Source: an uncultured bacterium
GTDB lineage: Bacteria > Bacillota > Clostridia > Lachnospirales > Lachnospiraceae
Direction of reading: 5' to 3'
DNA length: 46,512 bases
Assembly (NCBI GenBank): GCA_947073545.1
Contig: CAMTMP010000032.1
Coordinates: 1-46,512 of the forward strand
Shown: in pieces, positions 7,331 through 15,671 of the stretch
How the letters are laid out: each line of letters opens with the position of its first letter
How positions within the stretch are numbered: position 1 is the stretch's first letter
Notes under the pieces: generated by a model
What the model was told of the DNA's origin: nothing
Database searches by the model: none
What the model saw: only the letters and a program-made list of their open reading frames with translations
Position numbers and translations under genes: made by a program

Positions 7331-8257
7331 ATGAACCGGCAGTCATCCGTTTTCAAAGAAATCCGCACCCACGGAACGCATTCGTTTCCCTGCGCCGCAT
7401 ACCGCACCCATTCTTCCGGCCGGGGCACGCTCGTCAAACACCACTGGCACGAGGAGGCGGAGATTCTGTACTTTTCCGGCGGAAAATTTCGTCTGGAAAT
7501 CAATATGGAATCTTTTCCCGCGCATGCGGAATGTTTCTATTTCATCAACCCCGGCGAGCTGCACAGCATTATCACCGAAAGCTCTGACAATCACTGGGAA
7601 GACGCCGTGGTTTTCTCCCCGGATATCCTTCGCTTTGATTCCTGTGACGGCGCGCAGATTCAACTGGTGAATCCGATCCGGAACGGCAGACTTCTTTTTC
7701 CGCGCTGCATCACGCCCCGGAATCCCGCGTTCGCGCCGCTCAGAAACGCCTTTCTGGACATTATGCACGCTTTCGACCGGATGGCGGCGGACCCGGTTTC
7801 CGACAGCACACTGGTTACAAACGACTTAACCAGTCAACTATACATTAAGTCTTCCCTCCTCTTTATGCTCGCCACCCTCTCCTCCCACAGGCTTCTTTCG
7901 CCCACGGAGAAAAACTTCGACAAGCGGGTGGAAAGCGTCAAAACGTCCCTCACCTATATCAGAGAACATTACAGGGACAAAATATATATAGCCGATCTGG
8001 CCGGGCAGGTAAATCTAAATGAACAATATTTCTGCCGACTGTTTAAAAAGGCAGTCGGCTGTTCCGCCGTCGCATATATCAACGAATACCGCATCAAACA
8101 GGCCAGACGGCTGTTGGAGGAAACGAGTCTGCCTGTGACGGAAATCTGTCTGGAATGCGGTTACAACAATCTCGGAAATTTTCTGCGGGAATTTCGCAGG
8201 CACACGGGAACCACCCCTTTGCAATATCGAAAACGCCAGAGCCTAGCAGAGTCATAA
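7331..8257 (+). CDS. AraC-family transcriptional regulator of the adjacent glucosidase genes
   Basis: 308 residues from the ATG at 7331 (AAGGAG 7 bases upstream; an ATG 18 bases earlier has no such site). The N-terminal part is a cupin-like sensor (HHWHEEAEILYFSGGKFRLEIN, then FYFINPGELHSI, residues about 38-82). The C-terminal 100 residues are the double helix-turn-helix of AraC regulators (IADLAGQVNLNEQYFCRLFKK and VTEICLECGYNNLGNFLREFRRHTG). It lies 94 bases before two alpha-glucosidase genes on the same strand, which suggests control of oligosaccharide use; the effector is unknown. Confidence 0.85.
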   Translation: MNRQSSVFKEIRTHGTHSFPCAAYRTHSSGRGTLVKHHWHEEAEILYFSGGKFRLEINMESFPAHAECFYFINPGELHSIITESSDNHWEDAVVFSPDILRFDSCDGAQIQLVNPIRNGRLLFPRCITPRNPAFAPLRNAFLDIMHAFDRMAADPVSDSTLVTNDLTSQLYIKSSLLFMLATLSSHRLLSPTEKNFDKRVESVKTSLTYIREHYRDKIYIADLAGQVNLNEQYFCRLFKKAVGCSAVAYINEYRIKQARRLLEETSLPVTEICLECGYNNLGNFLREFRRHTGTTPLQYRKRQSLAES

Positions 8258-8351
8258 TAGTGTAGTTTTTAATCATATAATCGTAAGACAGCCTCCGTAT
8301 AAATCATTAAAATGTATCTTAATAACACAAAATCTCTCAGGAGGCGCGATT

Positions 8352-10016
8352 ATGATAAAAAAATGGTGGCACGATAAAGTAGCATATCAAATTTATCCGA
8401 AAAGTTTTTATGATTCCAACGGCGACGGCATCGGGGATATTCCCGGCATAATCAGCAAATTGGATTATCTCCGGGATCTGGGGGTGGATATCCTCTGGCT
8501 TTCTCCCTGCTACCGCTCTCCTCTGGCCGATCAGGGCTATGACATCTCCGACTACTACAGCATTGATCCCCGCTTCGGCACCATGGCGGACATGGAGCGC
8601 CTGATCGCAGAGGCGAAAAAGCGCGATATGTACATACTCATGGATCTGGTGGTAAACCACTGCTCCGACGAACATGAATGGTTCCGCACGGCCTGTGAAG
8701 ATCCCGACGGAAAGTACGGCCGCTTTTTCTATCTGCGTGACAAGAAGGACGGCGAACTTCCGACCAACTGGCGTTCCTACTTCGGCGGCTCCGTCTGGGA
8801 AGACCTGCCGGGCACAGACAAACAGTACCTTCATGTCTTCCACAAAAAACAGCCTGATCTGAACTGGGAAAACCCCGAACTGCGGGAAGAGGTCTATAAA
8901 AACATCAACTGGTGGCTGGACAAAGGACTCGGCGGCTTCCGCATCGACGCTATTATCAATATCAAAAAGGCTCTGCCTTTTCGCAGTTATCCCGCGGACA
9001 GGGCCGACGGCCTGTGCAGTATAGATGCCATGTTGGAAGAAGCGTCCGGCATCGGCGCCTTCTTAAGCGAGCTGCGCGACCGCACTTTCAAAAAATACGA
9101 CGCCTTTTCCGTGGGGGAAGTGTTTCACGAGAAGCCCGGAGAACTGCCTGATTTCATCGGAGACAACGGCTACTTCTCCAGCATGTTCGACTTCAACGAA
9201 GCGATTTTCGGCCACAGTGAAAAAGGCTGGTACGACGCTTCACCGATCACGCCGGACGACTATAAAAACTGCTGCTTCGCCGCTCAGGAAAAGACCGGAA
9301 AAATTGGATTTCTCTCCAATATCATAGAGAACCACGACGGCCCCCGCGGCGTCAGCCGATACATACCGGAGGGCGACTGCTGCGACAGGAGCAAAAAGAT
9401 GCTCGCCGCACTGAATTTCATGCTGCGGGGCATCCCCTTTATCTATCAGGGACAGGAGCTCGGCATGGAAAACCTGCCCTTCTCGTCCATTGACGAGGTG
9501 GACGATATCTCCTCCCGGGACGAATATCAGGTGGCTTTGCATGCGGGTCTTTCCGAGGCGGAAGCGTTACGGGCGGTAGCCGCACACAGCCGGGACAACG
9601 CGCGCACGCCCATGCAGTGGTCCGATCAGACAAACGCCGGATTTACCGACGGCACGCCTTGGTTAAAGGTGAATCCCAATTATACCAGCATCAATGCGGC
9701 GGCGCAGATTAGGGACGAAGATTCCGTGTACGCCTTTTATAAGAAACTGATCGCGCTCCGCAAAAACCCCGTCTACAGGGATACCGTCGTTTACGGCACC
9801 CTGGAGCCGGTATGGCGGGAGCGGCACAATCTGATGGCGTATTACCGGAAGGGAGAGCGGACACTGCTGGTAGTCGGGAATTTCCAGAAGGAAAAGCAGG
9901 AAATTACGCTCCCCGCGCCGTATAAAAAGGTGCTTTTAAACAATGATAAGAATATTGTGGAAAGTAACGAAACGATTACCCTGCAGGGGTATCAGGTTTT
10001 GATTCTGGAAATGTAA
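8352..10016 (+). CDS. GH13 alpha-glucosidase (oligo-1,6-glucosidase type)
   Basis: 554 residues; GGAGG lies 7 bases before the ATG. The GH13 landmarks are complete: calcium loop DSNGDGIGD (21-29), DLVVNH (98-103), GFRIDAI with the nucleophile D199, SVGEV with acid/base E256, and ENHDGPRG with D329. The size and the KWWHDKVAYQIYPKSF start match subfamily GH13_31 enzymes, which release glucose from the non-reducing ends of short alpha-glucans in the cytoplasm. The residue after the nucleophile is alanine, where alpha-1,6-specific relatives have valine and alpha-1,4 enzymes threonine, so specificity may differ from the next gene. Eleven bases separate the two genes. Confidence 0.9.
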   Translation: MIKKWWHDKVAYQIYPKSFYDSNGDGIGDIPGIISKLDYLRDLGVDILWLSPCYRSPLADQGYDISDYYSIDPRFGTMADMERLIAEAKKRDMYILMDLVVNHCSDEHEWFRTACEDPDGKYGRFFYLRDKKDGELPTNWRSYFGGSVWEDLPGTDKQYLHVFHKKQPDLNWENPELREEVYKNINWWLDKGLGGFRIDAIINIKKALPFRSYPADRADGLCSIDAMLEEASGIGAFLSELRDRTFKKYDAFSVGEVFHEKPGELPDFIGDNGYFSSMFDFNEAIFGHSEKGWYDASPITPDDYKNCCFAAQEKTGKIGFLSNIIENHDGPRGVSRYIPEGDCCDRSKKMLAALNFMLRGIPFIYQGQELGMENLPFSSIDEVDDISSRDEYQVALHAGLSEAEALRAVAAHSRDNARTPMQWSDQTNAGFTDGTPWLKVNPNYTSINAAAQIRDEDSVYAFYKKLIALRKNPVYRDTVVYGTLEPVWRERHNLMAYYRKGERTLLVVGNFQKEKQEITLPAPYKKVLLNNDKNIVESNETITLQGYQVLILEM

Positions 10017-10027
10017 AGGAGACAGCT

Positions 10028-11698
10028 ATGAAAAAAACATGGTGGAAAGAAGCGGTGATTTATCAAATATATCCGCGCAGCTTTATGGACAGCAACGGAG
10101 ACGGCATCGGCGATCTGCAGGGCATTATCAGCCGATTGGATTACCTCAAATATCTGGGGATAGACGTGATCTGGCTCTCCCCGGTCTACAAGTCCCCCAA
10201 CGACGACAACGGCTACGATATCAGCGATTATCAGGACATCATGGAGGAGTTCGGCACCATGGCCGACTTCGACGAACTGCTGAAAGCCGCCCATGACAGA
10301 GGGCTTAAGATCGTCATGGATCTGGTGGTAAACCACACCTCCGACGAGCACAAATGGTTTGTGGAAAGCCGGAAATCCATCGATAACGAATACCGCGATT
10401 ACTACATCTGGCGCAAAGGAAAAGACGCTGCGACACCTCCCAACAACTGGGGCTCCTGTTTCGGCGGCCCGGCATGGCAGTATGACGAAAATACGGATAT
10501 GTATTATCTCCATCTGTTTTCTAAAAAGCAGCCTGACCTGAACTGGGATAATCCGAACGTGCGCCGTGAAATATTCGATATGATGACATGGTGGTGCGAC
10601 AAGGGCATCGACGGCTTCCGCATGGATGTGATCAGCATGATCTCCAAGACAGCGCAAATGCCGGACGGCGAAGCACATGGTATGTACGGTGATTTCGGCC
10701 CCTACTGTGTCCACGGCCCCAATGTGCACAACTATTTGCGGGAAATGAACGAGAAGGTATTGTCCGGATATGATATCATGACGGTGGGTGAAACCTCCGG
10801 CGTGACCACAGAACTGGCAAAACAGTACGCGGGAGAACACGCCCACGAGTTAAATATGGTGTTTCAGTTTGAACATGTGGAGAGCGACGGCAAATACGGC
10901 AAATGGACAGACGAGAAAATGCCCCTCACCACCCTGAAAAAAATTTTGTCCCGCTGGCAGACCGACTTGTACGATCAGGCATGGAACAGCCTGTTCTGGG
11001 ACAATCACGATCAGCCCCGCGCCGTCTCCCGATTCGGTGACGACCGCCCCATGTATCGGGAAGTTTCCGCCAAAATGCTTGCAACATGCCTGCACATGCT
11101 GCAGGGCACGCCCTATATTTATCAGGGTGAAGAGCTTGGCATGACCAACTATCCTTTCGAAAGCCCGGACGATTTCCGCGATATCGAGAGCATCAACGCT
11201 TATCGGGAATGGTGTGCCGACGGCGCATTATCGCACGAAGTCTTCTGGCCCTGCATCACCTTTAAGAGCCGCGACAATGCCCGCACGCCGATACAGTGGG
11301 ACGACTCCCCGCAGGCTGGCTTTACCACAGGTACGCCTTGGATCGCCGTCAATCCCAACTACAGGGATATCAACGCCAAGGCCGAGACGGCCGACCCGGA
11401 TTCCGTCTTCCATTATTACAAAAAGCTGATCGCACTCCGGAAATCCTATCCCGTGATCGTGTACGGCAAATATGAACCTTTACTTTCGGAAAGCGAGGAA
11501 CTGTTCGTCTATACCAGAACGCTGGAACAGGAAAAACTTTTAGTCGTGTGCAGTTTCCGTGACCACGAGACGCATTTTGCGATTCCCGATGGGTTCGCCG
11601 GAGCGGACTGCCTGATTTCCAACCGGAACCGAACCTATGCCGACGCTGCGGTCACGCTGGCGCCTTACGAGGCATTCGTGCTCTATGCCAACACGTAA
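10028..11698 (+). CDS. malL: GH13 oligo-1,6-glucosidase / dextran glucosidase
   Basis: 556 residues, preceded by AAAGGAG. Catalytic positions are present: DSNGDGIGD (21-29), DLVVNHTSDEH (98-108), GFRMDVI with nucleophile D200, VGETSG with E255 and DNHDQPR with D328. The text closely follows bacterial oligo-1,6-glucosidase and DexB (YQIYPRSFMDSNGDGIGDLQGI, LSPVYKSPNDDNGYDISDY). Valine after the nucleophile indicates preference for alpha-1,6 bonds of isomaltose or panose. It is a cytoplasmic enzyme with no signal peptide, co-transcribed with the paralogue just upstream and probably controlled by the AraC regulator. The exact substrate is inferred. Confidence 0.88.
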   Translation: MKKTWWKEAVIYQIYPRSFMDSNGDGIGDLQGIISRLDYLKYLGIDVIWLSPVYKSPNDDNGYDISDYQDIMEEFGTMADFDELLKAAHDRGLKIVMDLVVNHTSDEHKWFVESRKSIDNEYRDYYIWRKGKDAATPPNNWGSCFGGPAWQYDENTDMYYLHLFSKKQPDLNWDNPNVRREIFDMMTWWCDKGIDGFRMDVISMISKTAQMPDGEAHGMYGDFGPYCVHGPNVHNYLREMNEKVLSGYDIMTVGETSGVTTELAKQYAGEHAHELNMVFQFEHVESDGKYGKWTDEKMPLTTLKKILSRWQTDLYDQAWNSLFWDNHDQPRAVSRFGDDRPMYREVSAKMLATCLHMLQGTPYIYQGEELGMTNYPFESPDDFRDIESINAYREWCADGALSHEVFWPCITFKSRDNARTPIQWDDSPQAGFTTGTPWIAVNPNYRDINAKAETADPDSVFHYYKKLIALRKSYPVIVYGKYEPLLSESEELFVYTRTLEQEKLLVVCSFRDHETHFAIPDGFAGADCLISNRNRTYADAAVTLAPYEAFVLYANT

Positions 11699-11724
11699 AC
11701 ACATGGTTCCTTTTCACTCGCTCG

Positions 11725-11763
11725 GCTGTCCGAAAAACAGCCATGTCACAGCTTCGCTGTGAC
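11725..11763 (+). repeat. Two small hairpins after the glucosidase operon
   Basis: GGCTGTCCGAAAAACAGCC and GTCACAGCTTCGCTGTGAC are consecutive stem-loops in the 175-base gap between the convergent glucosidase and carboxyltransferase genes. They probably contribute to 3'-end formation of the glucosidase transcript. Confidence 0.55.
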
Positions 11764-11775
11764 TCAAATCCGTGC

Positions 11776-11870
11776 GGAGAATGCCCGTATTTTGGGCATT
11801 CTCCCGAGTGAAACATAGAACTTCTTAGCAAAGCAGCCTCTGCTGCTGAGCTTTAGAAGTTCTTTTCACT
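11776..11870 (-). repeat. Bipartite hairpin repeat, copy A
   Basis: Hairpin 1: GGAGAATGCCC (11776-11786) with GGGCATTCTCC (11794-11804). Hairpin 2 (11807-11870): outer stem AGTGAAA/TTTCACT, inner stem AGAACTTCT (11817-11825) with AGAAGTTCT (11855-11863), and GCAGC/GCTGC near the tip. Hairpin 2 ends 3 bases from the stop of the minus-strand carboxyltransferase gene, so it probably acts as its terminator or mRNA 3' end. Related copies lie at 14958, 21670 and 24263. Confidence 0.8.
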
Positions 11871-11873
11871 CTA

Positions 11874-13490
11874 TTACAGCGGAATGTTCCCATGTTTCTT
11901 CTTCGGGTTCTCCGTCTGTTTATTTTTTAACCCCCGCAGCGCCTTCAACAGCGCGCTTCTCGTCTCCTCGGGCTTGATCACCTCGTTAACATAGCCTCTG
12001 GATGCCGCCACATAGGGATTTAAAAATCTGTCCTCATACTCTTTCTTGCACTGGGCGCGCATGGCCTCTGGATCGTCCGCCGCCTTTATCTTTCTTTTGA
12101 AAGCGATGTTGACCGCGCCGTCCGCTCCCATAACGGCGATCTCTGCAATGGGCCATGCATACACGATATCGGCCCCCATCTCCTTAGAGTTCATGGCGAT
12201 ATAAGCGCCGCCGTAAGCCTTTCTCATAATCAGCGAAATCTTCGGAACGGTGGCCTCTGAGTACGCGTAGAGTATCTTCGCGCCGTGGCGGATGATGCCG
12301 TTGTGCTCCTGTGCCGTGCCCGGCAGAAACGCGGGCACATCGATCAGTGTGATGAGCGGTATGTTAAAGCAGTCGCAGAAGCGGATAAACCGCGCTATTT
12401 TGTCGGACGCATGGTAGTCGAGAGACCCGCCCATGGAGTTCGGCTGGTTCGCCACGATGCCTACAACCTTACCTTCCATACGGCACCACCCCACCACCGC
12501 GTTGGTGGCAAACTCCTTCTGCACCTCGAAGAAACTTCCCTCGTCCACGATACAGTCGATCACTTCCTTCACGTCATAGGCATGGCGGGAATTATCCGGC
12601 ACAATATCTTTGATCTTGGCCGCCTTCGCTTTCAGGGCGTTGTCCTGTCTCGCGCTCTCGCCTCTGCCAAACACTCTCCCCACTCTTGAGGGGATGCTCT
12701 GTCTCTCCGGCGTATTCACCACGGGAGGCTTCTCCATCCAGTTGCTCGGCAGATAGGACAGGAGCTTGCGCACGCCCATCAGACACTCGTTTTCGGTGTC
12801 GTAAGTAAAGTGGGAGACACCGCTCTTTTTCGCATGCACCTGCGCGCCACCCAGCTCTTCCACCGAGACTTCCTCGTTGATCACCGTCTTGACCACGTTT
12901 GGCCCGGTGATAAACATTTTCGAAATATCCTTTACCATAAAGATAAAGTCGCAGATGGCAGGCGCATAGCAGGCGCCGCCGGAACATGGCCCGAGAATCA
13001 CCGCGATCTGCGGGATCACGCCGGACGCTTTCGTATGCCGCAGAAACATGCCACTGTAACCGCTCAAAGAGGAAATGCCCTCCTCAATCCTCGCGCCGCC
13101 GCTGTCGTTAATGCAGATCAGGGGCGCTTTCATCTCCATCGCCATATCCTGAATCCGACATATCTTAAAGGAGTGGTACTCGCCGAGTGTACCGCCGATC
13201 ACCGTAAAGTCCTCGCTTGCCACAAACACCTGTCTGCCGTCGATCTCGCCGTAGCCCGTCACCACGCCGTCGCCGGGCACACGCCTTTTATCCAGATCAA
13301 AATCGTCGATACGGGACTCCAGAAAGCCGTCCACCTCCACAAAGGTGCCGGGATCAAGCAGCATCTCGATCCGCTCTCTGGCCGTCAGTTTTCCGTTCGC
13401 ATGCTGCTTGTCGATCTTGCTCTGGCCGCCGCCGAGCAGCGCTCTCTCTCTTCTCCTGTCCAGTTCTCTGTTTGCCTCATTCCAATTCAT
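11874..13490 (-). CDS. Acyl-CoA carboxylase/decarboxylase carboxyltransferase subunit (PccB/MmdA type)
   Basis: 538 residues from the ATG at 13490 (GGAGG 6 bases upstream). The protein has the two crotonase-like halves of carboxyltransferases: the first with GDGVVTGYGEIDGRQVFVASEDFTVIGGTLGE and NDSGGARIEEG, the second with GWCRMEGKVVGIVANQP and FCDCFNIPLITLIDVPAFLPGTAQEHNGIIRHGAKILYAYSEATVPKI. These subunits move CO2 between biotin and propionyl-, methylmalonyl- or glutaconyl-CoA. No biotin carrier, biotin carboxylase or sodium-pump beta subunit is nearby, so carboxylase and decarboxylase roles cannot be told apart. It ends next to hairpin repeat copy A and has its own strong promoter. Confidence 0.88.
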   Translation of the reverse strand: MNWNEANRELDRRRERALLGGGQSKIDKQHANGKLTARERIEMLLDPGTFVEVDGFLESRIDDFDLDKRRVPGDGVVTGYGEIDGRQVFVASEDFTVIGGTLGEYHSFKICRIQDMAMEMKAPLICINDSGGARIEEGISSLSGYSGMFLRHTKASGVIPQIAVILGPCSGGACYAPAICDFIFMVKDISKMFITGPNVVKTVINEEVSVEELGGAQVHAKKSGVSHFTYDTENECLMGVRKLLSYLPSNWMEKPPVVNTPERQSIPSRVGRVFGRGESARQDNALKAKAAKIKDIVPDNSRHAYDVKEVIDCIVDEGSFFEVQKEFATNAVVGWCRMEGKVVGIVANQPNSMGGSLDYHASDKIARFIRFCDCFNIPLITLIDVPAFLPGTAQEHNGIIRHGAKILYAYSEATVPKISLIMRKAYGGAYIAMNSKEMGADIVYAWPIAEIAVMGADGAVNIAFKRKIKAADDPEAMRAQCKKEYEDRFLNPYVAASRGYVNEVIKPEETRSALLKALRGLKNKQTENPKKKHGNIPL

Positions 13491-13548
13491 AGGGCGCCTC
13501 CACATTGTTTGACCTTCTAATACTTTGACTCTCAAACTATCAAGGAAT

Positions 13549-13587
13549 ATTATAGGCAGAGCCTTGTTTCTTGTCAAGACTCTGCCT
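13549..13587 (-). promoter_or_regulatory. Consensus promoter embedded in a dyad, upstream of the carboxyltransferase gene
   Basis: On the minus strand TTGACA (13572-13577), 17 bases, TATAAT (13549-13554) is a full sigma-A consensus. A 13-bp inverted repeat, AGGCAGAGCCTTG (13554-13566) and CAAGACTCTGCCT (13575-13587) with one mismatch, covers the spacer and the -35 element. A repressor bound to this dyad would block polymerase directly. The 5' leader is about 55 bases. Confidence 0.75.
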
Positions 13588-13799
13588 GTAAAAATTTGGT
13601 TATGATGTAACAGTTCAGTCTTGCACTATTCCGCGAGTAAAATCGCTCTGCATGCGATTTTGCGAGTTGTGCAAGCGCCAAAATGCGACTTTGGAGCATT
13701 TTGTGTGCATCAGACGCGGCAGTGAAGCCGAAGGCTGATCTGTTGCGTTATGATTTTGCAAACGGCCAAGGCTGATCTGTTACTCCGGCACAGGCGCGG
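13588..13799. repeat. Hairpin- and repeat-rich gap between glf and the carboxyltransferase gene
   Basis: No gene. It contains a long hairpin at 13620-13675 (outer CTTGCAC/GTGCAAG, inner AAAATCGC/GCGATTTT), a second AAAATGC/GCATTTT hairpin at about 13681-13703, and a 14-base direct repeat AAGGCTGATCTGTT at about 13732 and 13768. Being downstream of glf on the minus strand, the hairpins are likely 3'-end structures of that transcript. Confidence 0.55.
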
Positions 13800-14939
13800 T
13801 CAGGCCAGCTCTGTCTGCACTGCCGCAAGCGCCTGCGCGATCACCTTGTCCATGTCATAATAGCGGTACTGCCCCAGCCGTCCGCCGAAGATCACATGGG
13901 GCTTCGACTTCGCAAGCTCCCTATACTGCTCCATCAGCTTCTCGTTTTTCTCATCGTTGACCGGGTAGTAAGGTTCCTCCCCTTCCTTCCACAACGCCGG
14001 ATATTCTCTGGTAACCACCGTACCAGGCTGTGTGCCGAACTCGAAATGCTTGTGCTCGATCACTCTGGTATACGGAATTTCCCGCTCCGTATAATTCACC
14101 ACCGCATTGCCCTGATAATTGTCACAGTCCGCAAGAAATTCCGTCTCAAACCGCAGGGAGCGGTACTCCAGATGACCCAGCGCAAAATCGAAAAACTCGT
14201 CAATCATTCCCGTATACAGCACCTTATCGTAGGTGCTGCCTTCTCTGTCTGTCAGGCAGATACGCCCGTCCCGCTCTTCTTCCGTCACAAACTCCCGGTA
14301 GGATACGCCCGTCTTCACCTCAATGCCCTCCAGCATTTTCTCTACCATAGTGGTATAGCCTCCCACAGGAATCCCCTGATAAGGGTCATTGAAATAATTG
14401 TTGTCGTAGATGAAACGAAGCGGAAGCCGCTTGATGATAAAAGCCGGCAGCTCCGTGCAGTCCCTGCCCCACTGTTTTTCTGTGTAACCTTTTACCAGCT
14501 TCTCATAGACGTCCCGGCCCACCAGAGAAAGCGCCTGCTCCTCCAGATTTTTCGGCTCCGAAATGTGAAGGTCCGCGATCTGTTCCGCAATTTTTTCCTT
14601 CGCCTCGGCAGGTGTCGACACACCCCACATTTTGCTGAATGTATTCATATTGAAGGGAAGATTATACAGCTCCTCCTTATACTTGGCAATGGGCGAATTG
14701 ATATAATGGTTGAACACCGCAAATTGGTTTGCATAATCCCATATCTTCTTGTCAGAGGTATGGAATATATGCGCGCCGTAACGGTGCACCTGTATACCCT
14801 CCACTTCCTCTGTATAAATATTGCCGGCTATGTGCTGCCTCCTGTCAATCAGGCGCACCCGCCGGCCCTGTCTGTGCATTTCGCGGGCAAACACAGAGCC
14901 GTACAGCCCTGCGCCCACGATCAAATAATTATAATTCAT
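13800..14939 (-). CDS. glf: UDP-galactopyranose mutase
   Basis: 379 residues from the ATG at 14939 (TTGGAG 6 bases upstream; an ATG 18 bases earlier is less likely). The FAD-binding N-terminus is clear (YLIVGAGLYGSVFAREMHRQGRRVRLIDRR), followed by HRYGAHIFHTSDKKIWDYANQF and the YTEKQWG and GGRLGQYRYYDMDK segments typical of the family. The enzyme converts UDP-galactopyranose to UDP-galactofuranose in the cytoplasm for cell-surface polysaccharides. Two glycosyltransferase genes lie about 700 bases away on the other strand, but no complete polysaccharide cluster is present. Confidence 0.93.
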   Translation of the reverse strand: MNYNYLIVGAGLYGSVFAREMHRQGRRVRLIDRRQHIAGNIYTEEVEGIQVHRYGAHIFHTSDKKIWDYANQFAVFNHYINSPIAKYKEELYNLPFNMNTFSKMWGVSTPAEAKEKIAEQIADLHISEPKNLEEQALSLVGRDVYEKLVKGYTEKQWGRDCTELPAFIIKRLPLRFIYDNNYFNDPYQGIPVGGYTTMVEKMLEGIEVKTGVSYREFVTEEERDGRICLTDREGSTYDKVLYTGMIDEFFDFALGHLEYRSLRFETEFLADCDNYQGNAVVNYTEREIPYTRVIEHKHFEFGTQPGTVVTREYPALWKEGEEPYYPVNDEKNEKLMEQYRELAKSKPHVIFGGRLGQYRYYDMDKVIAQALAAVQTELA

Positions 14940-14957
14940 ATAATCTCCAATCCACAT

Positions 14958-15049
14958 GGAGAATGCCTGTCCTTGACATTCTCCTGTGCGAAACTTAGCA
15001 CTTCTTCACAAAGCATCCTCTTCCGCTGCGTTTTAAAAGCGCTTCCCGC
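14958..15049 (-). repeat. Bipartite hairpin repeat, copy B (diverged)
   Basis: Hairpin 1 pairs GGAGAATG (14958-14965) with CATTCTCC (14977-14984). The second part begins GCGAAACTTAGCACTTCTTC and ends AAGCGCTTCCCGC at 15049, one base from the stop of the minus-strand HTH gene. The order and position match copies A, C and D, though the second stem is degraded. Confidence 0.65.
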
Positions 15050-15050
15050 A

Positions 15051-15392
15051 TTATTCTTCTGCTGCCTTGTACTTATCGAGCTGCGCATAATCCTCCATCA
15101 ATTCAAGCGCTTTCTTCCGGCCGGTTTTATTCAGCTTCACATAATACTGCATCACGCGGTTCTCCATGATCTTACCGCCAAGCAGGCTCTTCTGGTTAAT
15201 AGGTGAGAAATCCACAGGGTTCAGATTCAGTCTGTCGCACATCCGGATCACCGTGCCGTAAGCCATACCCTCTATACCTCTGTCCAGTGCGGTAACCAAC
15301 GTAGAGTACGGTATTTCCATCTCAATCGCAAACTGTCTGACGCTCTTATGCTGCTTTAAAATTTCTGCCTTTAAGATTTCTGCCTTTGTCAT
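15051..15392 (-). CDS. Small helix-turn-helix protein
   Basis: 113 residues from the ATG at 15392, which has AAGGAGG 7 bases upstream. The N-terminal half is a helix-turn-helix resembling the XRE/Cro type (QHKSVRQFAIEMEIPYSTLVTALDRGIEGMAYGTVIRMCDRLNLNP). The C-terminal half, with MENRVMQYYVKLNKTGRKKALELMEDYAQLDKY, looks like a short helical dimerisation segment. A probable cytoplasmic DNA-binding regulator of unknown target; glf lies downstream on the same strand about 110 bases away. The opening KAEILKAEIL reflects a 15-base tandem duplication in the gene. Confidence 0.65.
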   Translation of the reverse strand: MTKAEILKAEILKQHKSVRQFAIEMEIPYSTLVTALDRGIEGMAYGTVIRMCDRLNLNPVDFSPINQKSLLGGKIMENRVMQYYVKLNKTGRKKALELMEDYAQLDKYKAAEE

Positions 15393-15671
15393 AATAGACC
15401 TCCTTATCACGTACTATTTTCTTTATGAGAAGAGGTCTGCTCCTCTCCGCTTGGAGATAGTATAGCATATTCCTGCCAAAAAAGGAACCACCTACCGCTT
15501 TTATTAAACGGAATATCGTCATGTTTATCAGCTTTTCCCCTTTCTTTTTGTACTTTTTGTACAAAAAGCCCTATCACCCCCTCTCTTCCTCCCATAAAAA
15601 CCGTATTGTCGCCACGCAGAGAAGATGATAAAATATACATAATTAAAAAATATCACAAAAGAGGTGTTACT
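15393..15671. promoter_or_regulatory. Divergent promoter region between the HTH gene and the first GT2 gene
   Basis: Rightward: TTGTCG (15606-15611), 17 bases, TAAAAT (15629-15634), then the GAGGTG ribosome site. Leftward: an extended -10 TGCTATACT on the minus strand near 15459-15467 for the HTH gene, followed by an AGAGG/CCTCT stem in its leader. No gene is seen in the stretch. Confidence 0.5.

Noticed and set aside
9992..10846. Minus-strand 284-codon open frame opposite the second GH13 gene
   Set aside because: Shadow of catalytic GH13 sequence; the neighbouring glucosidase shows a similar open antisense frame for the same codon reasons.
13896..15206. A 436-codon plus-strand open frame opposite glf
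   Set aside because: It is antisense to a clear UDP-galactopyranose mutase gene, has no ribosome site and shows no recognisable protein pattern; long open antisense frames are expected in GC-rich genes.
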